Below are positions 18,553-30,355 of a DNA stretch of 64,000 nt, one piece after another. Within the stretch, counting starts at the first letter, position 1. The number at the start of each line of letters is the position of its first letter. The translations under genes and the position numbers were made by a program. The stretch comes from Ectothiorhodospira lacustris (GTDB lineage: Bacteria; Pseudomonadota; Gammaproteobacteria; Ectothiorhodospirales; Ectothiorhodospiraceae): NCBI RefSeq assembly GCF_022227845.1, contig NZ_JAJNQN010000012.1, positions 1 through 64,000 of the forward strand. The letters are read 5' to 3'. The notes below the pieces were generated by a model. The model was not told where the DNA came from. It did not search any database and saw only the letters and a list, made by a program, of their open reading frames with translations.

Positions 18553-19737
18553 ATGTTTGAACTCATGGATACCTATCCCCAGAACGCGGTCATCAAGGTC
18601 ATCGGCGTCGGTGGCGGTGGCGGCAATGCGGTCCAGCACATGGTCAATGCATCCATCGAGGGCGTGGACTTTGTGGTGGCCAATACGGATGCCCAGGCGC
18701 TCAAGCGGGTGGATGCCAAGACCTTGCTGCAGCTGGGTTCCCATATCACCAAGGGACTGGGGGCCGGGGCTGATCCCGCCGTGGGTCGCGAGGCCGCTCT
18801 GGAAGATCGAGAGCGGATCCAGGAAGTGATCGATGGCGCCGACATGGTCTTCATCACCGCCGGCATGGGTGGTGGCACGGGCACCGGGGCCGCCCCCGTG
18901 GTGGCGCAGATCGCCAAGGAAATGGGCATCCTCACCGTGGCCGTGGTGACCAAGCCCTTCCCCTTCGAGGGCAAGAAGCGCATGCAGGTCGCCCAGACGG
19001 GGATGGAAAATCTGGCCAAGTACGTGGATTCCCTCATCACCATTCCCAATGACAAGCTGTTGTCGGTGCTGGGCAAGAACGTGACCCTGTTGGATGCCTT
19101 CAAGGCCGCCAACGACGTGCTGTTGGGGGCGGTGCAGGGGATCGCCGAACTCATCACCCGTCCGGGCCTGATCAACGTCGACTTTGCCGACGTGCGTACG
19201 GTCATGTCCGAGATGGGCATGGCCATGATGGGGACCGGCTCCGCCTCCGGCGGTGATCGTGCCCGCGTCGCGGCCGAGGCCGCCATCTCCAGCCCGCTGC
19301 TGGAAGATGTGAACATCGCCGGTGCCCGGGGCATCCTGGTGAACGTGACCGCCGGCATGGACATGTCCATTGGTGAATTCGAGGAAGTGGGTGCGGCGGT
19401 CAAGGAGTTTGCCTCCGAGGATGCTACCGTGGTGGTGGGTACCGTCATCGATCCGGAGATGAACGACGAGCTTCGCGTGACCCTGGTGGCCACCGGCTTG
19501 GGGACCCCGGGCCAGGCCGCCCGTCCAACCCGCGAAAAGCCGGCCGTGAAACTGGTGGAGCCCCGTCAGGCGGCCATGGGCGGCCACGGCAACGAGCTGG
19601 ATATGGTGGATTACGACAAGCTGGACCGGCCCGCCGTGATGCGCAAGCAGCAGGGCAATGCCGCCTACGATATCTCCGGTAATCCCAATATGGACTACCT
19701 GGATATCCCGGCTTTCCTGCGCAAACAGGCTGACTGA
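18553..19737 (+). CDS. ftsZ: Cell division GTPase FtsZ
   Basis: FtsZ polymerises into the Z ring. The 394-aa tubulin homologue has the glycine-rich [10 protein letters not shown] (18-27), the tubulin signature GGGTGTGA (106-113), the T7-loop region [11 protein letters not shown], and the C-terminal conserved peptide [14 protein letters not shown] that binds FtsA and ZipA. The linker before it is moderately long. The ATG at 18553 is 8 bp from AGGAGG (18539-18544); a GTG at 18547 is too close. The 131-bp gap before it may hold an extra ftsZ promoter, though no convincing box pair is visible. Confidence 0.98.
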   Translation: MFELMDTYPQNAVIKVIGVGGGGGNAVQHMVNASIEGVDFVVANTDAQALKRVDAKTLLQLGSHITKGLGAGADPAVGREAALEDRERIQEVIDGADMVFITAGMGGGTGTGAAPVVAQIAKEMGILTVAVVTKPFPFEGKKRMQVAQTGMENLAKYVDSLITIPNDKLLSVLGKNVTLLDAFKAANDVLLGAVQGIAELITRPGLINVDFADVRTVMSEMGMAMMGTGSASGGDRARVAAEAAISSPLLEDVNIAGARGILVNVTAGMDMSIGEFEEVGAAVKEFASEDATVVVGTVIDPEMNDELRVTLVATGLGTPGQAARPTREKPAVKLVEPRQAAMGGHGNELDMVDYDKLDRPAVMRKQQGNAAYDISGNPNMDYLDIPAFLRKQAD

Positions 19738-19753
19738 GCATGGGGAGGTGCGG

Positions 19754-19782
19754 GGCGGAGCGCACCGTTGGTGTGCTCCGCC
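19754..19782 (+). terminator. Hairpin after ftsZ, probable end of the dcw operon
   Basis: GGCGGAGCGCACC (19754-19766) pairs with GGTGTGCTCCGCC (19770-19782) through 13 pairs including one G-U, around a 3-nt loop, 16 bp after the ftsZ stop. Only CTCCCTGTCC follows, without a T tract, so termination strength is uncertain. Confidence 0.55.
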
Positions 19783-19812
19783 TCCCTGTCCAGGCACTCT
19801 TTCAGGGCGTAT

Positions 19813-19832
19813 CTTGCATGAAAACATGCAAG
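19813..19832. promoter_or_regulatory. Perfect palindrome upstream of lpxC
   Basis: CTTGCATG and CATGCAAG are exact inverted copies separated by AAAA. The element lies between the ftsZ terminator and lpxC, 17 bp before a possible -10 box CATAAT (19849-19854). It has the shape of a dimeric regulator operator; its protein is unknown. Confidence 0.45.
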
Positions 19833-19948
19833 TGACCCCATCCAGTGGCATAATGTCCGGCTATTTTCCCCCGTCGGCGCGTTTCGGGAAGGCCTGGCAC
19901 GCTCACTGCACCCACCCCGGTGCGTCACGGGTTCAGAGGACTATCACG

Positions 19949-20863
19949 TTGATCAAACAGCGCACACTCAAGAACACCATCCGCGCCACCGGCGTCGGTC
20001 TTCACACTGGTGAAAAGATCTATCTGATGCTGCGCCCCGCACCGGTGAACGCAGGTGTGGTGTTTCGCCGGGTCGATCTGGACCCTGTGGTGGAGATCAA
20101 GGCCCATCCCGCGAACGTCGGTGATACCTGTCTGTCCACCACCATGGTGAGCGGTGATGTGCGCGTGTCCACGGTGGAACACCTGCTGTCGGCCGTGGCG
20201 GGGCTGGGCATCGACAACCTCTACGTGGATGTCAGTGCGCCGGAAGTACCGATCATGGATGGCAGCGCCGGCCCCTTTGTCTTTTTGATTCAGTCCGCCG
20301 GGATCGTGGAACAGAACGCCCCCAAACGTTTTATCCGTATCAAAAAACTGGTGGAAGTGCGGGAGGACGACAAGTGGGCGCGACTGGAACCCTTCAACGG
20401 TTTCAAGGTGGGTTTCTCCATCGATTTCAAGCACCCCATCTTCAGCGGCGGTATCCAGACGGCGGAACTGGATTTTTCCACCACTTCGTTCGTCAAGGAG
20501 GTCAGCCGGGCCCGGACCTTCGGTTTCATGCGTGAGATCGAGGCCCTGCGTAGTCGCCGGCTGGCCCTGGGCGGCAGTCTGGACAATGCCGTGGTGCTGG
20601 ATGATTACCGGGTGCTCAACGAGGATGGTTTGCGCTACGAGGATGAGTTCGTCAAGCACAAGATCCTGGATGCCATCGGTGACGTCTATCAGCTGGGCCA
20701 CAGCCTGATCGGGGCTTTTACCGGCTACAAGTCCGGCCATGCCCTGAACAACACGCTGATCCGCAAGCTGATCACCCTGGAAGATGCCTACGAGATCGTG
20801 ACCTTTGAAGAGGGCGGTGAGCCGTTGCCCATCTCCTACGCCCACGCAGCGGCTACGGTCTGA
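19949..20863 (+). CDS. lpxC: UDP-3-O-acyl-GlcNAc deacetylase LpxC
   Basis: LpxC catalyses the committed, zinc-dependent step of lipid A synthesis. The 304-aa product aligns from its first residues with E. coli LpxC (MIKQRTLKN). Zinc ligands are H78 in STVEHLL, H237 and D241 in HKILDAIGD; the SRARTFGFM and [12 protein letters not shown] blocks are present. The start is a TTG at 19949 with GAGG 9 bp upstream; in-frame ATGs further upstream would add long non-homologous sequence running back into ftsZ. The weak start may limit LpxC dosage, which is tightly controlled in other species. Confidence 0.96.
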   Translation: MIKQRTLKNTIRATGVGLHTGEKIYLMLRPAPVNAGVVFRRVDLDPVVEIKAHPANVGDTCLSTTMVSGDVRVSTVEHLLSAVAGLGIDNLYVDVSAPEVPIMDGSAGPFVFLIQSAGIVEQNAPKRFIRIKKLVEVREDDKWARLEPFNGFKVGFSIDFKHPIFSGGIQTAELDFSTTSFVKEVSRARTFGFMREIEALRSRRLALGGSLDNAVVLDDYRVLNEDGLRYEDEFVKHKILDAIGDVYQLGHSLIGAFTGYKSGHALNNTLIRKLITLEDAYEIVTFEEGGEPLPISYAHAAATV

Positions 20864-21284
20864 CCGGGTCTCCGCTTCGCGCCGCCAGGCGGCGCAGGGC
20901 CTGACTCAGCTCAGGGTCGTCCACGGTGTTGGCCACGCTCAGCAGGGCGATGCGTGCCTGGGGGGGGAGAGGGCTGAGTTGCCGGTGCCGGGTTTCGGTT
21001 CGGGCCGTTCCCATGGCAGGACGCACCCGGATATGGACGGACCGAGCCTGCAGCCCATGGTGAGCCTTGATCTGCTTGAGGATCTCCCGCTGCAGATAGC
21101 GCAGTTGGGAAGCCCAGGCCCCGGAGTCCGTCACCAGAATCAGACACCCTTCTTCCATGCCGCCCGCCCAGCAGTGCTCCCGGGGGCCCGGGGGCAGCAG
21201 ATCCCTGACGCTCCGGGTCAGGGCCTCCAGCGCACGCGCCCGGTGCAGCAGATCGGGGTCCAGCAGGGCTCTGGGGCGGTGCAT
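20853..21284 (-). CDS. dciA: DciA-type DUF721 protein
   Basis: DciA proteins interact with and load the replicative helicase DnaB in bacteria lacking DnaC/DnaI. The 143-aa product has the DUF721 core: an N-terminal helix, [19 protein letters not shown] (KH-like fold, residues about 52-70), then LLPPG and RVRPAMG. Location between lpxC and secA on the opposite strand is typical in gammaproteobacteria. The 3' ends of dciA and lpxC overlap by 11 bp tail to tail, leaving no room for a terminator. Divergent from the M23 peptidase gene. Confidence 0.82.
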   Translation of the reverse strand: MHRPRALLDPDLLHRARALEALTRSVRDLLPPGPREHCWAGGMEEGCLILVTDSGAWASQLRYLQREILKQIKAHHGLQARSVHIRVRPAMGTARTETRHRQLSPLPPQARIALLSVANTVDDPELSQALRRLAARSGDPVRP

Positions 21285-21467
21285 GGGCGGGCAGGGCTCC
21301 TCCGGGGTGATATGTTTGCAAGACTACCTGCATCCGTGACGGCGGGATACCCGGATTTCCCACAAAGTGTATGGTTGGACTATGATCTGCTCTTCATGAA
21401 AGACGCTCACCAGCTGTCGGTTTTTCCCGGCGCTGGTCCTGATCAGAAAAACGCGGGCTGAATCAGC

Positions 21468-22385
21468 ATGAATATTATCTTTCTGACGAGCAACGGGGCG
21501 GGTTCCCGGCGCTTTCACATGTCACGCTGGTACCACCTTGCCATTCCTCTGACGGCACTCACTGTTTGTGGCGGCCTGATCATGGGGGCCGGTTATCACG
21601 CCGGCCGGCATCTTCAGGGTGCTGCGGATCCCCGGCTTGTTTACTGGGGCGAGGAACTGCGGGAGCAGCGCTATGAACTGGAGTATGCCAGGGATACCGC
21701 CGAGGCGGGCATTCAGGCCCTGACCCAGCGCGTGGCCCAACTCCAGGCACAGATGATGCGCCTGGACGCTCTGGGCAATAAGCTGGTGAAGATGGCCGAC
21801 CTGGAAGACGGCGAGTTCGATTTCGGGATTCTGCCTGGCCTGGGTGGGCCTGAAGAGCTGTTTTACGACGCACCGCCTTCCGATCTGTTGCAGCAACTCG
21901 ATGAACTGGCCCGGCAGATGGATGACCGGGAATCCCAGCTGCGTCTGCTGAGCCGTCTCATCCTTTCGGGGCAGTTGGCCGACGAGGTGACCCCGGCCGG
22001 TCGTCCCGTGGTGTCCGGGTGGATGTCCTCCGGTTACGGCAGTCGCACCGATCCCTTTACCGGTCGTCAGGTCTTCCACCGGGGGGTGGATTTTGCCGGT
22101 CGTCCCGGCTCCGACATCATTGCCGTTGCGGGCGGTATCGTGATGTTTGCCGATCGCCGGGATGCCTTCGGTAAATTGGTGGAGATCGACCACGGTAATG
22201 GCTATGTCACCCGCTATGCCCACAATCAGGAGATGCTGGTTGCCGTGGGCGATATGGTGCGCAAGGGGCAGGTGATCGCCAGGATGGGATCCACCGGGCG
22301 CGCCACCGGCCCTCATGTGCATTTCGAAGTGCTCAAGGATGACCGTCACGTGAATCCTCACCGTTTCATCGCCGCCTCGGATTAG
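21468..22385 (+). CDS. Membrane-anchored M23 family peptidase
   Basis: This LytM-type protein probably cuts or regulates cutting of peptidoglycan in the periplasm. The 305-aa product has one N-terminal membrane segment (about residues 23-44), a coiled-coil stretch (60-165) and a C-terminal M23 domain with the zinc/catalytic residues H204 and D208 (FHRGVDFAG) and H283-x-H285 (GPHVHFEV). The active-site set is complete, so it is likely an enzyme rather than an EnvC/NlpD-type degenerate activator. A gene of this type commonly sits just before secA in related bacteria. Confidence 0.88.
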   Translation: MNIIFLTSNGAGSRRFHMSRWYHLAIPLTALTVCGGLIMGAGYHAGRHLQGAADPRLVYWGEELREQRYELEYARDTAEAGIQALTQRVAQLQAQMMRLDALGNKLVKMADLEDGEFDFGILPGLGGPEELFYDAPPSDLLQQLDELARQMDDRESQLRLLSRLILSGQLADEVTPAGRPVVSGWMSSGYGSRTDPFTGRQVFHRGVDFAGRPGSDIIAVAGGIVMFADRRDAFGKLVEIDHGNGYVTRYAHNQEMLVAVGDMVRKGQVIARMGSTGRATGPHVHFEVLKDDRHVNPHRFIAASD

Positions 22386-22468
22386 GTCCCCCGGCGCCCC
22401 CTGCGTCACCATCGCGGATGGGGTATGATGACGGCCCTCAAGTTCAGCAACTCAGCGCAGAACCCTTC

Positions 22469-25264
<2,796 letters not shown>

Positions 25265-25270
25265 TCGAAG

Positions 25271-26485
25271 ATGGCCGTGAACCTGTCCGAGCCCGTTGAG
25301 CTGGCACCTGTTTCCGGGGTCCGCCTCAGTGCGGTGGCTGCGGGCATCCGCTACCAGGGGCGTAACGACCTGGTGCTGATGGAACTGGCTACCGGCAGTA
25401 CCTGTGCCGCCGTATTCACCCGCAATGCCTTCTGTGCCGCCCCGGTGCAGGTGGCCCGACAGCACCTGCTCCAAGGCGCCCCCCGCTATCTGCTGATCAA
25501 CGCTGGTAATGCCAATGCCGGTACCGGGACCCAGGGCCTGGAGGCTGCCTATCTGAGTTGTGGCGCCGTGGCCGGTTGCACCAATGTCAGGGCGGCCCAG
25601 GTACTGCCGTTCTCCACCGGCGTGATCGGCGAACCCCTGCCGGTGGACCGCATCTCGGCGGCCCTGCCCGAGGCCGTGGCCGCCCTGGATGAGCAGGGCT
25701 GGATGCCGGCCATGCGGGCCATCATGACCACTGACACGGTGGGTAAGGGGGCTTCGGAAACGCTGCGTCTTTCCGGTGGCGAGGTGACCCTGACAGGGAT
25801 TGCCAAGGGCTCCGGCATGATCCATCCCGACATGGCCACCATGCTGGCCTTCCTGGCCACCGACGCCCTGCTGGACAAGGCGGTGTTGCAGGCCATGCTG
25901 CTGCGTTGCACCGATGCCAGTTTCAATGCCATTACCGTGGATGGGGATACCTCCACCAATGATGCCTGCGTGCTGGCCGCCACCGGGGCCTCCGGGGTGT
26001 CGGTGGACTCCGCGGAAGACCAGGCCCTGTTCGAGCAGGCGTTGCTGCGGATCTGCCGTCATCTGGCCCATGCCATCGTGCGTGACGGTGAAGGCGCGAC
26101 CAAGTTCATCACGGTGCGGGTCAGTGGGGCGAGGGATGCGGAAGAGGCCCGCCGTGTGGGCTTTGCCGTGGCCCTGTCGCCGCTGGTGAAGACCGCCCTG
26201 TTTGCATCGGACCCCAACTGGGGACGGATCCTGGCAGCGGTGGGCCGCGCCGGCGTGAAGGATCTGGACGTGGACCGGGTGACCATTCATCTGGACGATG
26301 TGCGCATCGTCGCCAATGGCGGTCGGGCACTCGAGTATGAGGAGGCCATGGGGCGCCGAGTGATGGCCGGGGCGGAGATCCTTATCCACATTGATCTGGG
26401 AGGGCCGGGAGAGACCGAGGCCGAGGTCTACACCTGTGATTTTTCCTACGATTATGTGCGCATCAATGCCGAATACCGTTCCTGA
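25271..26485 (+). CDS. argJ: Bifunctional glutamate N-acetyltransferase / amino-acid acetyltransferase ArgJ
   Basis: ArgJ recycles the acetyl group from N-acetylornithine to glutamate in arginine synthesis. The 404-aa precursor self-cleaves before the threonine of the KGSGMIHPDMAT motif (A189-T190), producing alpha and beta chains; the nucleophile T190 is present. Other blocks are NAGNANAGTG, STGVIGEPLP and the oxyanion region. Six bases after secA, so probably co-transcribed. An ArgJ implies the acetyl-cycle arginine route. Confidence 0.96.
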   Translation: MAVNLSEPVELAPVSGVRLSAVAAGIRYQGRNDLVLMELATGSTCAAVFTRNAFCAAPVQVARQHLLQGAPRYLLINAGNANAGTGTQGLEAAYLSCGAVAGCTNVRAAQVLPFSTGVIGEPLPVDRISAALPEAVAALDEQGWMPAMRAIMTTDTVGKGASETLRLSGGEVTLTGIAKGSGMIHPDMATMLAFLATDALLDKAVLQAMLLRCTDASFNAITVDGDTSTNDACVLAATGASGVSVDSAEDQALFEQALLRICRHLAHAIVRDGEGATKFITVRVSGARDAEEARRVGFAVALSPLVKTALFASDPNWGRILAAVGRAGVKDLDVDRVTIHLDDVRIVANGGRALEYEEAMGRRVMAGAEILIHIDLGGPGETEAEVYTCDFSYDYVRINAEYRS

Positions 26486-26490
26486 GGGCC

Positions 26491-27450
26491 ATGACTGAGC
26501 CGCTTCGGGTGGCGGTGGCTGCCATCGCCAATGATCGCGATGAGTATCTGATCGCCCGCCGCCCCGAGCATGTGCACCAGGGTGGTCTCTGGGAGTTCCC
26601 CGGCGGCAAGATCGAACCGGGGGAAACCCTGGAGGCCGCCTTGCGGCGGGAGCTGAGGGAAGAACTGGACATTACGCCTCTGCGGCACCATCCCTTGATC
26701 ACCTTGAATCACGATTACCCGGACCGGCGGGTTTGCCTGGAAGTGGTGAAGGTCGACCGTTTCGAGGGCGAGCCCCGCGGCATGGAAGGGCAGCCGCTGC
26801 GGTGGGTGGCGGCCGCCCAGCTGCATGCCCTGGATTTCCCGGCCGCCAACCGTGCCATCATCAAGGCCCTGATCTTGCCGGATTGCCTGGTCATCACCCC
26901 GGATCTGCGCTGCCCCGAAACCCTGCTGGACGGACTGAACCGGACCTTGGACGCGGGCCGGGTGCGCCTGTTGCAGCTGCGTGCGCCGGGCCTGAGCCGG
27001 GAGGACTTTGTCTCCCTGGCCGCCGCGGTGATCCCGCTGTGCCATGCCCAGGGTGCGGGGGTCGTGCTGAATGCGGAACCTGAGTTGGCCATCTCCCTGG
27101 GGGCGGACGGTGTTCATCTCAATAGTCGCAGACTGGCTTCCCTGGCTGAGCGTCCCGAAGTCAGCCTGGTGGGGTGCTCGGTTCATCAGCGGGGTGAGCT
27201 TGAGAAAGCGATCCGGCTCGGTGTCGATTTTGTCCTCGTCTCCCCCGTCGCGCCCACGCATACCCATCCGGGCGCGCCGGTGCTGGGTTGGCGCCGTTTT
27301 GAGGAACTGGCGCGGCAGGCGGGCAGGCCGGCCTACGCCCTGGGCGGCATGACGGTGGATGACATCTCTGCGGCGCAGCGTCATGGCGGACAGGGCATTG
27401 CCGGCATTCGGGGGCTCTGGCAAGGGGTAACGGCAACGGAGGGGGATTGA
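26491..27450 (+). CDS. Nudix hydrolase fused to a ThiE-like domain
   Basis: Residues 5-130 are a MutT-type Nudix domain with an intact box starting GGKIEPGETLEAALRREL (38-55) and ending REELDI, expected to hydrolyse oxidised dNTPs such as 8-oxo-dGTP. Residues 132-319 resemble thiamine-phosphate synthase (LQLRAPGLSREDF, GADGVHLNSRRL, YALGGM) but lack landmark residues: QLRxK reads QLRAP and NDR reads NAE, so TMP synthase activity is doubtful. This two-domain layout is known in other gammaproteobacteria. Five bases after argJ. Confidence 0.88.
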   Translation: MTEPLRVAVAAIANDRDEYLIARRPEHVHQGGLWEFPGGKIEPGETLEAALRRELREELDITPLRHHPLITLNHDYPDRRVCLEVVKVDRFEGEPRGMEGQPLRWVAAAQLHALDFPAANRAIIKALILPDCLVITPDLRCPETLLDGLNRTLDAGRVRLLQLRAPGLSREDFVSLAAAVIPLCHAQGAGVVLNAEPELAISLGADGVHLNSRRLASLAERPEVSLVGCSVHQRGELEKAIRLGVDFVLVSPVAPTHTHPGAPVLGWRRFEELARQAGRPAYALGGMTVDDISAAQRHGGQGIAGIRGLWQGVTATEGD

Positions 27451-27506
27451 CTCCCGATCCGGGCCACGTGACAGGACGGCAATCCTTTGGCGAAGAGGGC
27501 GGATAC

Positions 27507-27971
27507 ATGGCACGTTGGCTGAGCTGGTTGCTGATTCCCGTGATGCTGGGACTGGGTTACCTGGCCGGAGAACACTGGTTGAGACCTTTGGTGGCGCCGG
27601 TGGATCCGGCGACGACGGTCATTCAGGCCCCGGCCGGCTGCGAGTTGGATGCCCGAGGGTGTTTGATGCCGGTGAATGGGGTGGAGATTCGTGTCCGGGG
27701 TCCCGAGCGGATTCCGCCGCTGGAGCGGTTTGCCCTGCGGCTGGAGGGCAGCACCTCCCTGGAACCTCTGGAAGTGTCCTACATCATGACCGGCATGGAC
27801 ATGGGATTGCACCGGTTTGAGTTTGAACCGGAGGGCTCGGGGCACTGGCTGGCCGAGTCGGTACTACCGGTCTGCATGTCCGGACGCATGGACTGGCTGG
27901 CACGGGTGCGCGTTCGCGTGGACGGGCGGCTTTATGAACTGCATGTCCCTGTGTTGCTGCGCCGAGAGTAG
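27507..27971 (+). CDS. Hypothetical membrane-anchored periplasmic protein, possible metal binder
   Basis: Not assigned to a family with confidence. The 154-aa product has one N-terminal membrane segment (about residues 4-20) and a soluble beta-rich remainder exposed to the periplasm. It carries C45, C52, a Met-rich stretch YIMTGMDMG (92-100) with H102, H113, and PVCMSGRMDW (121-130). The layout of Met, His and Cys in an immunoglobulin-like fold recalls FixH/YtkA-like and copper-handling proteins, by inspection only. ATG 27507 follows GAGGGCGG; the frame upstream runs into the Nudix gene. Confidence 0.6.
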   Translation: MARWLSWLLIPVMLGLGYLAGEHWLRPLVAPVDPATTVIQAPAGCELDARGCLMPVNGVEIRVRGPERIPPLERFALRLEGSTSLEPLEVSYIMTGMDMGLHRFEFEPEGSGHWLAESVLPVCMSGRMDWLARVRVRVDGRLYELHVPVLLRRE

Positions 27972-27984
27972 TACGCTTGCCTAC

Positions 27985-28827
27985 CTATAGTGCGCAGCAG
28001 CACAGCGTGAACGGGATTTCCTCGTCACACTGGATTGATCGCGTCTTCAGGTCGCCGGCACGCAGGAACCGCACCGAGAAGCGCTGCCGTCCGGCACTGA
28101 TCTCGGGGTAACAGGGGGCGTTGAGGGGCAGGGCGATGCGGATCATCTGCCAGGGCAGGCCGGTATCCATGCCCTGTTCGTAAAAGCCACGACTCGCCGT
28201 CATGGGACGGGGGGCGCCGGCATCACGGATCAGCTGCAGGATCACGCTGACGGACTCCTGGATGTCTGCAAAGGGCTGGGCCCATTCCAGTAGCAGCTGC
28301 CGCCGTTCCCCGGTGGAGCGGGCCAGCCAGTAGTGGTAGGCCGGCAGGTCAAAATCACAGGTTCCACCGGGGATGGCGGCCCGTTGGCGGATGCTGTTGA
28401 AGAAATCATTGCCCTTGACCTGCTGGTCCAGCTGGCCATTGAGGGCATGGATGCCGTCGATGAGACGACGATGCTTGTCGATCACCGTGTTGAGGCGACG
28501 CTGATCCACGCCGGGCTCGGTACTCAGCCGGTTCAGATTGGTGATCTGCCGTTCCAGCTCCTTCATCAGCTCGCGCTTCACATCCACCCGATTAGTGAGA
28601 TTCACCATCTCGATCAGGGTGAGCAGACTGCCGTGGGTGTCCGGGCCTGAATCGTGCTGCAAGCTATGGTCAAATCGGTGCATCAGCACTTCAAGACGCA
28701 TGAACAGACGCATGCGCTCATGCAAGGGCTGTTCGTAGATGATGGAACCCTTCACAGAAGCGGCTGCCGGAGGCGTGTGAACCACGTATTCATTGTTTTC
28801 CGATCTGCGGCCGAAATGAACGAACAT
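27985..28827 (-). CDS. zapD: Cell division protein ZapD
   Basis: ZapD crosslinks FtsZ filaments and stabilises the Z ring. The 280-aa product matches the family through IIYEQPLHERMRLFMRLE, ELMKELERQITNL, AAIPGGTCDFDLPAYHYWL, and the terminal GRQRFSVRFL. It is longer at the N-terminus than E. coli ZapD by about 25 residues; AAGGTGG precedes the ATG at 28827 and supports it, while a GTG 24 codons in would give the E. coli-like length. Last gene of the pilB-pilC-pilD-coaE-zapD run and convergent with the preceding hypothetical gene. Confidence 0.92.
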   Translation of the reverse strand: MFVHFGRRSENNEYVVHTPPAAASVKGSIIYEQPLHERMRLFMRLEVLMHRFDHSLQHDSGPDTHGSLLTLIEMVNLTNRVDVKRELMKELERQITNLNRLSTEPGVDQRRLNTVIDKHRRLIDGIHALNGQLDQQVKGNDFFNSIRQRAAIPGGTCDFDLPAYHYWLARSTGERRQLLLEWAQPFADIQESVSVILQLIRDAGAPRPMTASRGFYEQGMDTGLPWQMIRIALPLNAPCYPEISAGRQRFSVRFLRAGDLKTRSIQCDEEIPFTLCCCAL

Positions 28828-28872
28828 TTTACCACCTTGGTAGGATGAGACCGGTGTCTTCGGTATCCGGTA

Positions 28873-29472
28873 TCAGCATGCCGTTGCCATCCGGAGGTAT
28901 CGCTGGTGCAGGGCTTCCACCTGGGCCGGCAGGGTATCTACTGATTTCTCGTTGTCGATGATATCGTCTGCGGCTGCCAGACGCTGTTCCCGGGTGGCCT
29001 GGGCATCCAGGATGGCCTGAATCTGTTGCGGAGACACCCCGTCACGGCGCCCGGCACGCTCCCTCTGGCTGGGCACGGAACAATCTACCAGCAGAATGCG
29101 ATCCACTCGCCCCTGTGCCCCGGACTCCACCAGCAAAGGCACGACCAGCACACAGTAGGGCGTCGCGATCTTTGATTTTTCTTGTTCTATTGCGTCCCAG
29201 ATCATAGGGTGGAGCAGGCTTTCCAGTCTGTGACGGGTTTGGCTGTTCCGGAACACCATGTCTCGCATGGCCGCCCGGTCCAGGGTCCCGTCGTCCTTGA
29301 GGATCTGTGTGCCGAAGGTCTCCACCAGTGCCGTGAGTCCGGGCGAGCCCGGTTCCACCACGCGCCTTGCAATGATATCCGAATCGATGACTGCAGCGCC
29401 TCTGTCTTCGAACAGGCGCGATACGGTGCTCTTGCCGCTGCCGATGCCCCCCGTCAGTCCAATGGTGAGCAT
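28873..29472 (-). CDS. coaE: Dephospho-CoA kinase CoaE
   Basis: CoaE phosphorylates dephospho-CoA, the final step of coenzyme A synthesis. The 199-aa P-loop kinase has GGIGSGKS (8-15), DSDIIARRVVEPG and a lid with the basic QRERAGRRDG. The ATG at 29472 is four bases from the pilD stop, so the 38-codon upstream extension in frame is rejected. CoaD, the preceding pathway enzyme, is encoded in this window at 52 kb. Confidence 0.95.
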   Translation of the reverse strand: MLTIGLTGGIGSGKSTVSRLFEDRGAAVIDSDIIARRVVEPGSPGLTALVETFGTQILKDDGTLDRAAMRDMVFRNSQTRHRLESLLHPMIWDAIEQEKSKIATPYCVLVVPLLVESGAQGRVDRILLVDCSVPSQRERAGRRDGVSPQQIQAILDAQATREQRLAAADDIIDNEKSVDTLPAQVEALHQRYLRMATAC

Positions 29473-29476
29473 GGGG

Positions 29477-30355
29477 TCAGCCGAGGATGCCGAGGTAGGT
29501 CTGCACGATGGTGTCGCCCCAGAGCAGGGCAATCCACCCTGCGGCGGCCAGATAGGGGCCAAACGGAATGGGCAGGTTGCGGTCACGTCCGAGTACGGCG
29601 ATGAGAACGAGGCCCACCACGGCGCCCACCAGGGAGGACAGCAGGATGATCAGCGGGAGCATCTGCCAACCCATCCATGCCCCCAGGGCGGCAAACAGCT
29701 TGAAGTCACCATAGCCCATGCCTTCCTTGCCGGTGAGCAGCCGGAAGGCATGGTAGACGAGCCACAGGCTCAGGTAACCGAAGACGGCACCCAACAGACT
29801 GCTGGCGGCATCGGTGAACAGTCCCCCCAGGTTCAGTACCAGTCCCAGCCACAGCAGGGGCAGGGTGATGACATCCGGCAACAGGGTGGTGCGCAGGTCG
29901 ATCACGGTCAGGGCAATCAAGGCCCAGGTCAGCAGCAGTGCCGCTGCGGCTACCCAGGTGAAACCGAAATACCAGACCACGGCCATGGACAGCAGGGCCG
30001 TGGCCACTTCCACCAGGGGGTACTGGGGAGAGATGCGGGCACCGCACGAGGCACACTTGCCCCTTAGGAACAGGTAGCTGATGAGCGGGATGTTCTCCAG
30101 GGCCGTGATGCGGTGGCCGCAGGCGGGGCAGGCGGACCGGGGGACCACCAGGTTATAGGGTCCCTGGACCTCTTCGGCATGGTCCAGGTTGCCCCCTCGT
30201 GACTGCAGCCAGGCACGGGCCTCGCTCTGCCACTGGCGCTCCATCATCATCGGTAGGCGGTGGATGACCACATTGAGAAAGCTTCCCACCATGAGGCTGA
30301 ACAGCCCGGTCAGGGTGAGCAGCAGGGTTGGGCTTGAGGCGAGAAGGTCTGTCAC
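29477..30355 (-). CDS. pilD: Type IV prepilin peptidase / N-methyltransferase PilD
   Basis: PilD cleaves and N-methylates type IV prepilins and type II pseudopilins in the inner membrane. The 292-aa protein has about eight membrane segments, the zinc-binding cytoplasmic loop with C76-x2-C79 and C101-x2-C104, and the two catalytic aspartates D153 (VIDLRT) and D217 in the GxGD motif (GMGYGDFK). Both domains are intact. Overlaps pilC by 4 nt. Confidence 0.96.
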   Translation of the reverse strand: MTDLLASSPTLLLTLTGLFSLMVGSFLNVVIHRLPMMMERQWQSEARAWLQSRGGNLDHAEEVQGPYNLVVPRSACPACGHRITALENIPLISYLFLRGKCASCGARISPQYPLVEVATALLSMAVVWYFGFTWVAAAALLLTWALIALTVIDLRTTLLPDVITLPLLWLGLVLNLGGLFTDAASSLLGAVFGYLSLWLVYHAFRLLTGKEGMGYGDFKLFAALGAWMGWQMLPLIILLSSLVGAVVGLVLIAVLGRDRNLPIPFGPYLAAAGWIALLWGDTIVQTYLGILG

